Source: Eubacterium sp. CAG:180 (GTDB taxonomy: Bacteria; Bacillota; Clostridia; Oscillospirales; Acutalibacteraceae). Taken from it: a stretch of DNA of 64,000 bases. The position numbers and the translations under genes are program-made. Shown here piece after piece: positions 32,584-41,048 of this stretch (position 1 is its first letter; every line of letters starts with the position of its first letter). The stretch covers positions 44,365 through 108,364 of the forward strand of contig HF993135.1 of assembly GCA_000432435.1 (NCBI GenBank), in the 5' to 3' direction. The notes beneath the pieces were generated by a model that saw only the letters and a list, made by a program, of their open reading frames with translations, had not been told where the DNA came from and made no database searches.

Positions 32584-33510
32584 TCAGTCTGTAAGCATAA
32601 GTGTAACGGCAATCGGGAAATGGTCGCTCGGATATACTCCGTCATATGTGTTTTTCACAATCTCAAAGCTCTGCGCCGTAACACCCGTCTTTGAAACCAT
32701 AAAATAGTCTATACAGCTTCTGTCAAGTGCCTTGCCGAAATTCTGATATGTACAGGAGTTGTCGGGGTTATCCGTAAGGTACTTGGCGTCGTTAAAGTTT
32801 TCGGTTGCCATTTTATATGTTTCGCTGTTCTCTTTAGCATTAAAATCGCCCATAATTATCGACGGCTTGCCTCCGAACTGTGCAATTTTGTCAAGCACAA
32901 CGCGAATTCCGTTTATGCGCGCCTCGTCGCTGATATGGTCAAGGTGAGTGTTAAACACAACAAAATCTTTACCTGTCTGTTTTTCTTTAAGTATAACATA
33001 GCTGCAAACTCTGTAACACGCTGCGCCCCAATCCTTACTCATAACCTCGGGCGTTTCGGAAAGCCAAAATGAGCCTTTATCCTCAAGCTCGAATTTTTCG
33101 GTGCTGTAAAATATGGGGCAGCCCTCCGAGAGATATGTATTATCTCGATACTCTATAACGCTGTCATATCCTTTAAGCGTATCTTGCAAATATGCGTAAT
33201 GGATCTTTGTAACCTCTTGAAAGCCTATAACATCCGGCATAACCGAGGCCACGTTTTCAATTATGAGACCCGCGCGGTAACACCAGCTCTTTTTGCCTAT
33301 ATCGGTGGGGCTGATGCAGCGCACATTGGCACTCATAACGGTTATCTCGTCCGTCTCCGCCTTTGAGGATATATCAAACGGCTGTTTTTCGGTTTTCTTA
33401 TATTTCGGATAATACCAAAACTCTATTGCCGCAACCGCAATTATAAAAACAAGAATTACCGAAAGAACAATACAGAATATTTTTAAACCCTTTTTCTTTG
33501 CTTTCGCCAC
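32584..33510 (-). CDS. Membrane-anchored endonuclease/exonuclease/phosphatase-family protein
   Basis: The 308-residue protein has an N-terminal signal anchor (IFCIVLSVILVFIIAVAAIEF), then the EEP fold: MSANVRC (metal Asn), IGFQEVT (metal Glu), NTHLDH, IMGDFNA and SDHFPI with the catalytic His. It probably acts outside the membrane on phosphodiesters (DNA, phospholipid or nucleotide). The start is GTG 33510, 8 nt after AAAGGGG; the GTG at 33519 overlaps the ribosome binding site. Confidence 0.82.
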   Translation of the reverse strand: MAKAKKKGLKIFCIVLSVILVFIIAVAAIEFWYYPKYKKTEKQPFDISSKAETDEITVMSANVRCISPTDIGKKSWCYRAGLIIENVASVMPDVIGFQEVTKIHYAYLQDTLKGYDSVIEYRDNTYLSEGCPIFYSTEKFELEDKGSFWLSETPEVMSKDWGAACYRVCSYVILKEKQTGKDFVVFNTHLDHISDEARINGIRVVLDKIAQFGGKPSIIMGDFNAKENSETYKMATENFNDAKYLTDNPDNSCTYQNFGKALDRSCIDYFMVSKTGVTAQSFEIVKNTYDGVYPSDHFPIAVTLMLTD

Positions 33511-33546
33511 AAGAAGCACCCCTTTTCATACTTTTTCACAGGAAAA

Positions 33547-33575
33547 ATAATAGCATAAAAGCGCTTAAAAGTCTA
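33547..33575 (-). promoter_or_regulatory. Promoter of the EEP-nucleotidyltransferase-MATE operon
   Basis: TAGACT (33575-33570) and TATTAT (33552-33547) on the minus strand, 17-bp spacer. It is back to back with the PI-PLC promoter. Confidence 0.5.
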
Positions 33576-33583
33576 TATGTTTG

Positions 33584-33612
33584 TTGACTGTAATGCTGAA
33601 GATGACTATATT
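33584..33612 (+). promoter_or_regulatory. Promoter of the PI-PLC/PHP operon
   Basis: TTGACT (33584-33589) and TATATT (33607-33612), 17-bp spacer, predicted +1 near 33619. Confidence 0.7.
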
Positions 33613-33672
33613 AAGCCTTTAGTTGCACTCCGGCAATTTATGGTATACAATAGCATAGAAAGAGGTGATTTT

Positions 33673-34572
33673 ATGCGCACCGAAAAATGGATGAAAAACA
33701 TTCCCGACGAAACACCGCTGTCAATGATAAGTATTCCCGGAACTCACGACAGCGCGGCAAGATTCACAACCGCTCCGACACCTCGGATATTTTGCTGCCA
33801 GGATATGTCCGTAAAAAATCAGCTGTTGTCCGGAGCGAGGTTCCTCGATATACGGCTTATATTGAGTCATAACAAATTCAAAGCGGTACATTTTTTTATA
33901 AGATGCCGCAAAGAAAAAGAGCTGTCAAGCGGAACGCTGCTTTTTGACGACATACTTTGCGACACAGCCGAGTTTTTAAAGGAAAACCCGACCGAAACCG
34001 TTATCGTGAGCATAAAAATGGATTTCGGCGTTAACGTAAAGGATTTTTACAAAAGCTTCAGAAGCCGATACATAGATTCGCAAAAAGACCTTTGGCACAC
34101 GGAAAACAAGATACCGAAGCTCGGAGCGGTTCGCGGCAAAATAGTGCTTATGAGGCGCTGTATGCTCGGCACAAACGACCTCTCCTCTGTTGACAACGGA
34201 CTTGATTTTTCGTATTGGGAGGATCAGAAAGGGACGGACAGTCCCCTGCCGCTGCCGTGTTGGTTCGGAAACGAAAAAAACGAAAAGGCAATAATACAGG
34301 ACCGATACGCCCTTAAAAAAGAGGAAAAATGGCAGTCTGCCGTCACAACCATGCTCGGCGATTACCGACCGCACAAAAATATTATGGCGTTAAACTTTTT
34401 GAGCACAAGAGGCAACCCGAGAGAAAATGCCGAATATATAAACAAAATGTTTTCGGAATATTCTCTGCCCGATAAACCGTTCGGCATAATCATATTTGAC
34501 TTTTTGACCGAGGCTCTTGCCGAAAAGGTCATTAACACCAATACGGAGGGAAAAGATGAGTCTGATATTTGA
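33673..34572 (+). CDS. Phosphatidylinositol-specific phospholipase C X-domain-like protein
   Basis: The 299-residue protein has the bacterial PI-PLC pattern: MISIPGTHDSAARF with the first catalytic His, GARFLDIRL with the metal/substrate residues, FKAVHFF with the second His, and a FLKENPTETVIVSIK segment. It has no signal peptide, so it may act in the cytoplasm or be exported otherwise. AGAGGTGATTTT precedes ATG 33673. It heads a three-gene operon and overlaps the next gene by 17 nt. Confidence 0.8.
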   Translation: MRTEKWMKNIPDETPLSMISIPGTHDSAARFTTAPTPRIFCCQDMSVKNQLLSGARFLDIRLILSHNKFKAVHFFIRCRKEKELSSGTLLFDDILCDTAEFLKENPTETVIVSIKMDFGVNVKDFYKSFRSRYIDSQKDLWHTENKIPKLGAVRGKIVLMRRCMLGTNDLSSVDNGLDFSYWEDQKGTDSPLPLPCWFGNEKNEKAIIQDRYALKKEEKWQSAVTTMLGDYRPHKNIMALNFLSTRGNPRENAEYINKMFSEYSLPDKPFGIIIFDFLTEALAEKVINTNTEGKDESDI

Positions 34573-35023
34573 AGAGACGAAAACGCTGACGCCCAATGAC
34601 ACAAAAACCAACGTTCCGCTGCAATTTTATGTTGCGGAGGAGCTTGAAAAAATGAAAATTGAATTCTCGTATTCGCCGAAAAACCTCGACGATGAAGAAA
34701 AGGCGCACAAATACATAGACGACGGATTTGAAAAGTATGCTCCGGAGCCGTACAGAAAGGGATATAAGCCTTGGTACGAATACCTGCCGGTTAAAAATCT
34801 GCTCACGGTATCGCTTGACAGTCCGGACGGCTATATCGGCTGCGCTCACAGGCAGGACAGCCGCCAAACGCACATTATTTCGGAAACGGAAAGCTCTCGC
34901 GGATTTATAAAAACGAGGCTTCCGAGCGGCCTTTACAGAATAACAATAAACGTACACGCGCTTGTTACCGACGAATGTACGTTTAATATAAAAGTTTTCG
35001 GCGAGGTGAAAAGCAATGCTTAA
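34556..35023 (+). CDS. Beta-rich protein resembling the detached N-terminal domain of CehA/McbA PHP proteins
   Basis: I do not recognise this 155-residue protein as a stand-alone family. Its pattern PLQFYVAEELEKMKIEFSY, SPDGYIGCAHR and GFIKTRLPSGLYRITINVH resembles the beta-sandwich that precedes the PHP domain in CehA/McbA proteins. Here that part is a separate gene, overlapping the PHP gene by 8 nt. GGAGGGAAAAG precedes ATG 34556. Formation of a complex with the PHP protein is inference. Confidence 0.6.
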   Translation: MSLIFEETKTLTPNDTKTNVPLQFYVAEELEKMKIEFSYSPKNLDDEEKAHKYIDDGFEKYAPEPYRKGYKPWYEYLPVKNLLTVSLDSPDGYIGCAHRQDSRQTHIISETESSRGFIKTRLPSGLYRITINVHALVTDECTFNIKVFGEVKSNA

Positions 35024-35999
35024 ATGGTTCCCGTGCGAAATGCACTGTCACACCCTGCACAGCGACGGCAAATTCACCGTGGAGTCGCTTATGCAAACAG
35101 CTAAGGAATACGGGCTCTCGGGTATAGCCCTTACAGACCACAACACCGTTTCGGGCTGGGACGAAATTACCGAGGAAAGAGAAAAGAAATACGTTTCCGT
35201 TTTGAAGGGAATAGAATGGACTACCTTTTTCGGCCATATGCTTGTCACCGACTGCAAGGAATTTGTGGACTGGCGCGACGCCGTTCCCGACAACATAGAC
35301 GAAAAAATCGCCGAGGTCAAAAAGCGCGGCGGTATGGTAGGTATAGCACATCCGTATGAGCTCGGAAGCCCGATGTGCACCGGTTGCTTTTGGGACTATC
35401 ACGTAAAAAAATGGGAAAATGTGGACTATATCGAGGTATGGTCAAAGCCGTTTCCGCCGTCAAAATCGGCAAACGAGCGCGCCTTTTCGCTTTGGACGGG
35501 TCTTCTTGACAAGGGGTATCACCTTGCCGCAACCTACGGCAAGGACTGGCACAAGAAATCCGACGAAACGGAGCCATACGGCTGCACTTACATAGGCACC
35601 GAAAGCGAAACGCTCACCGGTGCGGAAATAAAAAAAGCCGTGCAAAACGGAAGAACGTCAATTACCATGGGTCCTTTGATAACACTTACGGCACAGCGAA
35701 ACGATGCTGAATATAACGTAGGCGATGTTTTGGAGGAGGGCAAAGCAAAAATTAAAATAGAAGTTTTTCCGAATACACGAAAAGAGCATTGGGAGAAATT
35801 CAACATCACCTTGGAATCGGTAAGGTTAATAAGAAACGGACGCCAGACCGTGTTCGAGTCAAAATACGGCGGCGACGCTCTGTCCTTTACCTTAAACTGT
35901 GAGCCCGGCTGGTATATAGCCGAGCTTTGGGGAAAGATAAACGGTCAAAGGTATATGATAGGATTTACAAGTCCTATGTACTTTACCGTTAAGAAATAA
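35016..35999 (+). CDS. PHP-domain metallohydrolase, CehA/McbA family
   Basis: The 327-residue protein begins with the PHP metal motif EMHCHTLHSDG, then LTDHNTV, GIEWTTFFGHML and VGIAHPYE. A C-terminal beta-rich part follows. It is a cytoplasmic phosphoesterase of unknown substrate. Together with the PI-PLC-like gene upstream, a role in processing phosphodiester compounds is plausible (inference). GAGGTG precedes the ATG. Confidence 0.85.
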   Translation: MLKWFPCEMHCHTLHSDGKFTVESLMQTAKEYGLSGIALTDHNTVSGWDEITEEREKKYVSVLKGIEWTTFFGHMLVTDCKEFVDWRDAVPDNIDEKIAEVKKRGGMVGIAHPYELGSPMCTGCFWDYHVKKWENVDYIEVWSKPFPPSKSANERAFSLWTGLLDKGYHLAATYGKDWHKKSDETEPYGCTYIGTESETLTGAEIKKAVQNGRTSITMGPLITLTAQRNDAEYNVGDVLEEGKAKIKIEVFPNTRKEHWEKFNITLESVRLIRNGRQTVFESKYGGDALSFTLNCEPGWYIAELWGKINGQRYMIGFTSPMYFTVKK

Positions 36000-36020
36000 C
36001 AATACGCCGTGCAAAACGCA

Positions 36021-36059
36021 AAAAACTGCTGTAAAGAATAAGCCTTTACAGCAGTTTTT
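36021..36059. terminator. Bidirectional intrinsic terminator after the PHP gene
   Basis: A perfect 16-bp stem (36021-36036 with 36044-36059) with A5/T6 flanks serves both the PHP operon (plus) and bioY-DUF1284 (minus). Confidence 0.92.
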
Positions 36060-36081
36060 TAATGTTCAATCGAAGTTTTTG

Positions 36082-36462
36082 TCACACCCGTGCTATGCCG
36101 CATATATGAAACCATTGGCAGTCGCCGCATACAAAGCGGAGCATATCTTTTTTTATGATATTATTTTCGACAACCGAATAAAGACAGCCGTACTCATACA
36201 CCTTGTCAAAATCGAGATTGCACGAGCTTATTACAGCACTGTCGTAGCTTTTAACCTTTTCACCGTCGCAACACATATTTTTTCTGTTATTGGGGCATTT
36301 GCGGCAGATGTCATCACAGCCGCGAGTCAAAAGAACCTCGCTGCCGTTTTTCAGATTTGATATTACATACCGCATATTTTCGGTAAATTCATCCGAATAG
36401 CCGCAGCCTTGAAAATAGCGCATACACAAAAGGTGATGCGGTCTAATCAAAAATTTTGACAT
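36082..36462 (-). CDS. DUF1284 cysteine-rich protein
   Basis: The 126-residue protein opens FLIRPHHLLCMRYFQGCGYS, the DUF1284 signature, and has ten cysteines, including CDDICRKCPN and CGDCQWFHIC, that could hold an iron-sulfur cluster. It overlaps bioY by 20 nt, so it is translationally coupled. Function is unknown; the link to biotin is positional only. Confidence 0.85.
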   Translation of the reverse strand: MSKFLIRPHHLLCMRYFQGCGYSDEFTENMRYVISNLKNGSEVLLTRGCDDICRKCPNNRKNMCCDGEKVKSYDSAVISSCNLDFDKVYEYGCLYSVVENNIIKKDMLRFVCGDCQWFHICGIARV

Positions 36463-37018
36463 ATTTCGGCACCGTCTTTGTTATAACTACGGCGAGGGCG
36501 ATTTTAAACGCGTCCGGTATCAAAAACGGAACAACACATTTCATAAGGGCGGCCGCAAGTCCTATCGGTGCCGCTTTTTGCGCATAAACGACCATAAACC
36601 AAATCGTACCGAAGGCATAGCAAGCCAAAAGTCCGAGAACCATTCCGAGGATTATCGCCCAAAGCTTTTTTCCGAAAATCGCCGTTATGAGCCAATAGAT
36701 AAGTGCGGTGAATATAAATCCCATTATATATCCGCCGGTCACACCGAACAGCGTGCCTATGCCGCTTGAAAATCCCGCGAATACCGGGACTCCGACAGCT
36801 CCGAGTAATACATATATGAGAACGGACAAGGTTCCCCTTTTACCGCCGAGCAAGCCGACGGCGCAGAAAACACCGAAGGTCTGAAGCGTAAACGGCACTA
36901 CCATGGGCACCGAGATCCACGAACAAACGGCAATTATTACGGCAAATATCGCTATGTATACCATATCAAGCGTTTTTTGCCTGTTGCTTCTTTTAGCTTT
37001 AATTTCCTTTTCCGCCAT
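36443..37018 (-). CDS. bioY: Biotin transporter substrate-binding S component BioY
   Basis: The 191-residue, six-span protein has BioY features: PFTLQTFGVFCAVGLLGGKRG, YVLLGAVGVPVFAGFSSG and GGYIMGF. It imports biotin alone or with an ECF module. AAAGGAGTATTTTT precedes the ATG. Its promoter overlaps a perfect 11-bp dyad, suggesting repression. No biotin synthesis genes are present in the window. Confidence 0.93.
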   Translation of the reverse strand: MAEKEIKAKRSNRQKTLDMVYIAIFAVIIAVCSWISVPMVVPFTLQTFGVFCAVGLLGGKRGTLSVLIYVLLGAVGVPVFAGFSSGIGTLFGVTGGYIMGFIFTALIYWLITAIFGKKLWAIILGMVLGLLACYAFGTIWFMVVYAQKAAPIGLAAALMKCVVPFLIPDAFKIALAVVITKTVPKYVKIFD

Positions 37019-37024
37019 AAAAAT

Positions 37025-37078
37025 ACTCCTTTAAGCTGAAACTTAAAGGAGTATAACATTAACCGTTTTGATTGTCAA
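37025..37078 (-). promoter_or_regulatory. bioY promoter and overlapping dyad operator
   Basis: TTGACA (37078-37073) and TATACT (37055-37050), 17-bp spacer, minus strand. A perfect 11-bp inverted repeat ACTCCTTTAAG/CTTAAAGGAGT (37025-37035 with 37042-37052, 6-bp centre) covers the end of the -10, the start site and the Shine-Dalgarno sequence. It does not match the usual BirA box. Confidence 0.65.
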
Positions 37079-37086
37079 CCAAAAAA

Positions 37087-38820
37087 TCAGTCTTGGGTGA
37101 CAATATATTTTTTGAGCATATCGCGAACCATCTGCTCAACCGTTTCCTTAACCTCGGAAACCGGAACCTTCTTGCTGACGGATTTGTCTCTTGTAACAAC
37201 CTCGCAGACATTTTCAGCCATATTTCTGGGGCTCACTATTACTCTTACGGGAACACCGAGCAAGTCGGCGTCGGAGAACATTACGCCCGGACGCACGTTT
37301 CTGTCGTCATATATGACCTCAACTCCGTCATTCTGCAAATCCTTGTAAAGGGAGTCGGCAAAGCTCTTGGCGTTTTCATCGTCGGAGCGAAGGCAGCAAA
37401 GATGAACCTGCCACGGTGCTATTGACATAGGCCAAATAGGACCGTATTCATCATGGTGAGCTTCACATACCGACGCAGCAAGTCTGCCGACGCCTATACC
37501 GTAGCAGCCCATTATGGGGTACTGCGCGTTGCCGTCCTTATCGAGGTATGTCATATTCATACTCTTTGTGTATTTTGTTCCGAGCTGGAATATGTTTCCT
37601 ACCTCGATGCCGCGTGAAATTTTTATGGTATGCTTGCCGCAATTCGGGCAAATGCCGCCGGCGGTTATTTTGGCTACATCAACATATTCGGCATCGGGAA
37701 CGTCGCGCTCCATACAAAGGCCTGTATAGTGATAGCCCTCTTTATTTGCGCCGCACGAGAGGTTGTTTGTGCCCTTAAGCGAGCTGTCATAAACAACTCT
37801 GAAGTCGCCGCTTAAATTACACGGACCGATAAATCCGGCTTTAAGACCGCACTCCTCCGTAATAACTCCGGGGTGGATATTTTCGCAAAGATAATTAGTA
37901 AGCTTGGTTTCGTTTACGTCGAGATCGCCTCTTATAAATACGACAACAAATTTGTCATCCGAATTCTGCTGGTACACAACGGCCTTACATGACTTTTCAA
38001 GCGGTGTTCCGAGGAAGGTGCAGATATCCTCTATTGTATGGATATTCGGTGTTTCGACAAGCTTCAGCTCCTCGTCGTCACCGTCCTTTTTGTTTTCCGT
38101 AATGCTCGCCGCTGCCTCCATGTTCGCTCTGTAATCACAATCGGAGCAGTATGCTATTGTATCCTCGCCTACCGGAGTTAAGAGCATATATTCATGCGAA
38201 ACGCTGCCGCCCATCATACCTGAATCCGACTTTACGGCAACTACCTCCGGCAAGCCGGCACGTGCAAAAATGCGGTTATATGCTTCGTAGACCTCAGCGT
38301 AGTACTCCTCAAGATCCTCCTGCGAAGTATGGAAGGAATATGCGTCCTTCATGGTAAATTCACGAACACGGATAAGCCCTGCGCGCGGTCTTGCCTCGTC
38401 GCGGAACTTCGTCTGAATCTGATATATCATAAACGGGTATTTTGTATATGAATTTGCATACTCGCGAACAAGCTGCACCGACGCCTCCTCATGAGTCATA
38501 CCGAGGACAAGACGAGCGTTATTACGGTCGGTAAAGCGCATAAGCTCGCTGCCGACGCTCTCATATCTGCCCGATTCGTCCCAAAGACTTGCGGGAAGCA
38601 CTACCGGGAATTTAACCTCCTGGCCGCCTACCTTATCCATCTCGTCGCGAAGTATATCCTCGATTTTACGGCATATACGGTTAAGCGGTGTATACTGCGA
38701 ATAAATACCGTTAGCGACGCCCTTCATATATCCGCCGCGCAGCATCAGTGCGTGGCTGTCAATAACGCAGTCGGACGGCTTTTCTTTGAATCTCTCGCCT
38801 ACGAGCTTATCAAGTTTCAT
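37087..38820 (-). CDS. proS: Prolyl-tRNA synthetase
   Basis: The 577-residue class II synthetase matches the bacterial type with an inserted editing domain between motifs 2 and 3. Motif 2 is TKFRDEARPRAGLIRVREFTMKDAY, motif 3 is GCYGIGVGRLAASV, and the anticodon-binding domain is C-terminal. It charges tRNA-Pro in the cytoplasm. GGAGGATT precedes the ATG. Expression is controlled by the T-box leader immediately upstream. Confidence 0.96.
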   Translation of the reverse strand: MKLDKLVGERFKEKPSDCVIDSHALMLRGGYMKGVANGIYSQYTPLNRICRKIEDILRDEMDKVGGQEVKFPVVLPASLWDESGRYESVGSELMRFTDRNNARLVLGMTHEEASVQLVREYANSYTKYPFMIYQIQTKFRDEARPRAGLIRVREFTMKDAYSFHTSQEDLEEYYAEVYEAYNRIFARAGLPEVVAVKSDSGMMGGSVSHEYMLLTPVGEDTIAYCSDCDYRANMEAAASITENKKDGDDEELKLVETPNIHTIEDICTFLGTPLEKSCKAVVYQQNSDDKFVVVFIRGDLDVNETKLTNYLCENIHPGVITEECGLKAGFIGPCNLSGDFRVVYDSSLKGTNNLSCGANKEGYHYTGLCMERDVPDAEYVDVAKITAGGICPNCGKHTIKISRGIEVGNIFQLGTKYTKSMNMTYLDKDGNAQYPIMGCYGIGVGRLAASVCEAHHDEYGPIWPMSIAPWQVHLCCLRSDDENAKSFADSLYKDLQNDGVEVIYDDRNVRPGVMFSDADLLGVPVRVIVSPRNMAENVCEVVTRDKSVSKKVPVSEVKETVEQMVRDMLKKYIVTQD

Positions 38821-38841
38821 ACATAATCCTCCGGTTCAACA

Positions 38842-39077
38842 AAAAATAAATCCCGAACGAAGCCATAGCTTCATTCAGGACAAACTAACAAAATAGCCTG
38901 CGGTACCACCTGTATTCGGAAAATCCGCTCTCATTTGTCTGTAACGGGACGCCCGCCGCGTTCTGCGCGGAGCTCAAAGACGGGTTCGATAATAACGCCG
39001 CAGGGCTTTCACCGACCGCCCGCTCTCTGAAGCGACAAATACTATCTACTGTTTCTCATCAACGCTTTTTTTATATC
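38842..39077 (-). ncRNA. T-box leader of proS (tRNA-Pro sensing)
   Basis: On the minus strand the conserved AGGTGGTACCGC (38911-38900) is followed by a 14-bp terminator stem (38850-38881) and TTTATTTTTT. Upstream lies a long stem-I region. A candidate specifier CCC (proline) occurs in GAACCCGTC at 38984-38982. Uncharged tRNA-Pro should stabilise the antiterminator. The promoter is at 39084-39112. Confidence 0.93.
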
Positions 39078-39083
39078 TCGGAT

Positions 39084-39112
39084 ATTATACTTCCGCAAGC
39101 GCAATTTGTCAA
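39084..39112 (-). promoter_or_regulatory. Promoter of the proS T-box transcript
   Basis: TTGACA (39112-39107) and TATAAT (39089-39084) on the minus strand with a 17-bp spacer: a full consensus match. Confidence 0.88.
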
Positions 39113-39118
39113 ATCATA

Positions 39119-39832
39119 TCATTTCATCTCGGCTTTATCGGCCGTATTTTCGTTACTTTCGTTCTTTTTGCGCTTTTTGTCAACCGCGGCTTTAATTATT
39201 ATCGCTATAACCGCAACCGGAATGGCAAAAAGACATATGGTCATTATGAGCTTCATTGGGATATAATCATATATTTTGTCACCGAGAATCGTAAACAATA
39301 TTACTCTCGGAGCAAGCCCCAGGAACGAAAACAAAATGTACTTTCCGAAATTATACTTACTGCTGCCGAGAAACAGGCTTACAAAATCAAGCGGAAACAC
39401 GGTTATAAAGCGCATAAGGAAAACGGACGCGTCCTTTTTATTTTCCTGCATTTCAAGTATCTTTTTACCGTACTTTTGCTTTTGCATCATCTTATTTATA
39501 TAATCGCCGCCGAGGAAAAGCCCGAAGAGGTATGACGCCGTAAATTCAACAAGTATTCCGGCGATATTCACAAGCACCGCCGTCAAAGGGGAAAATGCCA
39601 TACCGACTGAAATATAGACGAGTGACGCCGGAATAACAAGCACAAGCCCCTTTACACAATATATCGCAAGAACCGACAATACGGCCGGCAAAAGCGACGG
39701 AGCCGCCGAAACAATTTCACGTACATCTATATTTACAAGCTCTTTATAGTTTATAAGCACAAAAACAAACACGGCCAACGCCACCGCTATTTTTGAAATC
39801 AGCTTTATCAGTTCTTTTTTATTTTCTTTCAT
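39119..39832 (-). CDS. TVP38/TMEM64-family membrane protein
   Basis: The 237-residue protein has six hydrophobic spans and family features GLVLVIPASLVYISVGMAF and VFLMRFITVFPLDFVSLFLGSSKYNFGKY, related to DedA/VTT membrane proteins that move lipids or ions across the membrane. A basic tail ends it. The ribosome binding site GAAGGCG is modest. It stands alone between the LytTR gene and proS. Confidence 0.85.
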   Translation of the reverse strand: MKENKKELIKLISKIAVALAVFVFVLINYKELVNIDVREIVSAAPSLLPAVLSVLAIYCVKGLVLVIPASLVYISVGMAFSPLTAVLVNIAGILVEFTASYLFGLFLGGDYINKMMQKQKYGKKILEMQENKKDASVFLMRFITVFPLDFVSLFLGSSKYNFGKYILFSFLGLAPRVILFTILGDKIYDYIPMKLIMTICLFAIPVAVIAIIIKAAVDKKRKKNESNENTADKAEMK

Positions 39833-39989
39833 ATGCCGCTTTTCGCCTTCTTTTTTATAGCTTTAAACCAAGCGGAAGCGATGACCCTCGCGCCCGCGCG
39901 GAAACAACAGTAGTATACCACAGAAAAACGATTTGGCAAACAAAAAGAAAAAATATGTACAGAATTTTTTACAGCGGCGGCTGAACAGC

Positions 39990-40703
39990 TCACCCGGCAT
40001 CGGCATATGAAATAAACATTTCCTTAACGGTCTTATACTTTTTTTGAGGAATCGAAATTTCGGTTCCGTCACGAAGTCTTGCGGCATACGGATATATCGC
40101 GGCAATATAATCAAAATTGACAACGAAACTCTTGTGCAGTCGAACGAAATTCGGCGGCAATTTATCGGTCGCTTCGCTTATTTTAATATATGCCGTATAT
40201 GTTCCGGAAAGAGTGTGAAAAATCAGTTTTCGCCCGTTGCTTTCGCAGTATTTGATTTCATTTGTGTTCAGCACCGTAACGGCATTGTCATAACTCAACG
40301 TGATGTATGCGGGCTGCGCCTTAATGACATTTTGCAAAGCACGTATGAGAACAAGCTGCAAATCATCGGCATTTATCGGTTCCACAAGAAAATCAGCATA
40401 CTTCACGGCACAAATATTCCGCGCATTTTCCGCATATGCGGAAACTAATATCACCTGAGCATCGGGGAAAGCGTCGGTAAACCTCAAAGAGAGCTCAAGT
40501 CTGTTTTCACTGTCGGAGTCTATACCGAGAAAAACTATATCGCAGACGTTGCCCCTTGTAAAAACAAAATCCGACATCTCTTTTCCGTTCGCAAATGAAA
40601 ATATCTTATGCTCTACCGAGCATTTGCTTAAAATTATATCCGCAAGCGCGGCAATATGCTCTCGCTGTAAATCATTACTGTCACAAATCGCAATGTTAAT
40701 CAA
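39990..40703 (-). CDS. LytTR-type response regulator lacking the phospho-acceptor aspartate
   Basis: The 237-residue protein has a receiver-like N-terminus (INIAICDSNDLQREHIAAL) and a C-terminal LytTR DNA-binding domain (about 135-237: YITLSYDNAVTVLNTNEIKYCESNGRK, FVRLHKSFVVNFDYIA). In the receiver the expected FLD reads IVFLGID, so the phosphorylatable Asp is replaced by Gly. No sensor kinase is adjacent. The start is TTG 40703, 8 nt after AAGGGG. It diverges from the XRE-kinase operon, with which it shares a 345-bp regulatory region. Confidence 0.82.
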   Translation of the reverse strand: MINIAICDSNDLQREHIAALADIILSKCSVEHKIFSFANGKEMSDFVFTRGNVCDIVFLGIDSDSENRLELSLRFTDAFPDAQVILVSAYAENARNICAVKYADFLVEPINADDLQLVLIRALQNVIKAQPAYITLSYDNAVTVLNTNEIKYCESNGRKLIFHTLSGTYTAYIKISEATDKLPPNFVRLHKSFVVNFDYIAAIYPYAARLRDGTEISIPQKKYKTVKEMFISYADAG

Positions 40704-41048
40704 AAAAATACCCCTTTTGTTTTCATATAATAAAAGTGCGTCTTGCAAACATAAAAATTGTATCAAAAACCGTTTTTATGCAATAAAAAACACAATTTAA
40801 AATTTTACACGGGGTTTTGTGCAAAAGCTATTCTCCGTTTGAGTACAAAATCAAAATTTCTTTTTGCAGCATCCGACTTGTATTCCTGCCAAAAAGCGCG
40901 ATAAATCGCCGTTTCTATTGACAAACCGCCGTTTTTTGAGTATCTTATATATAGACAATTTGTTGCGGTTTGTATACTTTTTTAAATTACTTTTGTATTT
41001 AAAAAAGTATTTTTATTGCGGCAAAACAGCACGAAAGGGGTATTTCAA
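40704..41048. other. Divergent regulatory region between the LytTR gene and the XRE operon
   Basis: 345 bp of A/T-rich DNA without a gene. It holds the promoter of the XRE operon (40918-40946). The LytTR promoter must lie in 40710-40860, but several weak matches compete and I do not choose one. Confidence 0.55.
40918..40946 (+). promoter_or_regulatory. Promoter of the XRE-zinc ribbon-kinase operon
   Basis: TTGACA (40918-40923) and TATCTT (40941-40946), 17-bp spacer, leaving a leader of about 95 nt before 41049. Confidence 0.6.

Noticed and set aside
34362..34957. Minus-strand frames opposite the PI-PLC and beta-rich protein genes
   Set aside because: Low-complexity shadows of overlapping plus-strand genes with good start sites.
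37025..37052. RNA hairpin sequestering the bioY ribosome binding site as the main interpretation
   Set aside because: With the consensus promoter, transcription would start inside the dyad, so the 5' arm would be missing from the RNA. A DNA operator is more consistent.
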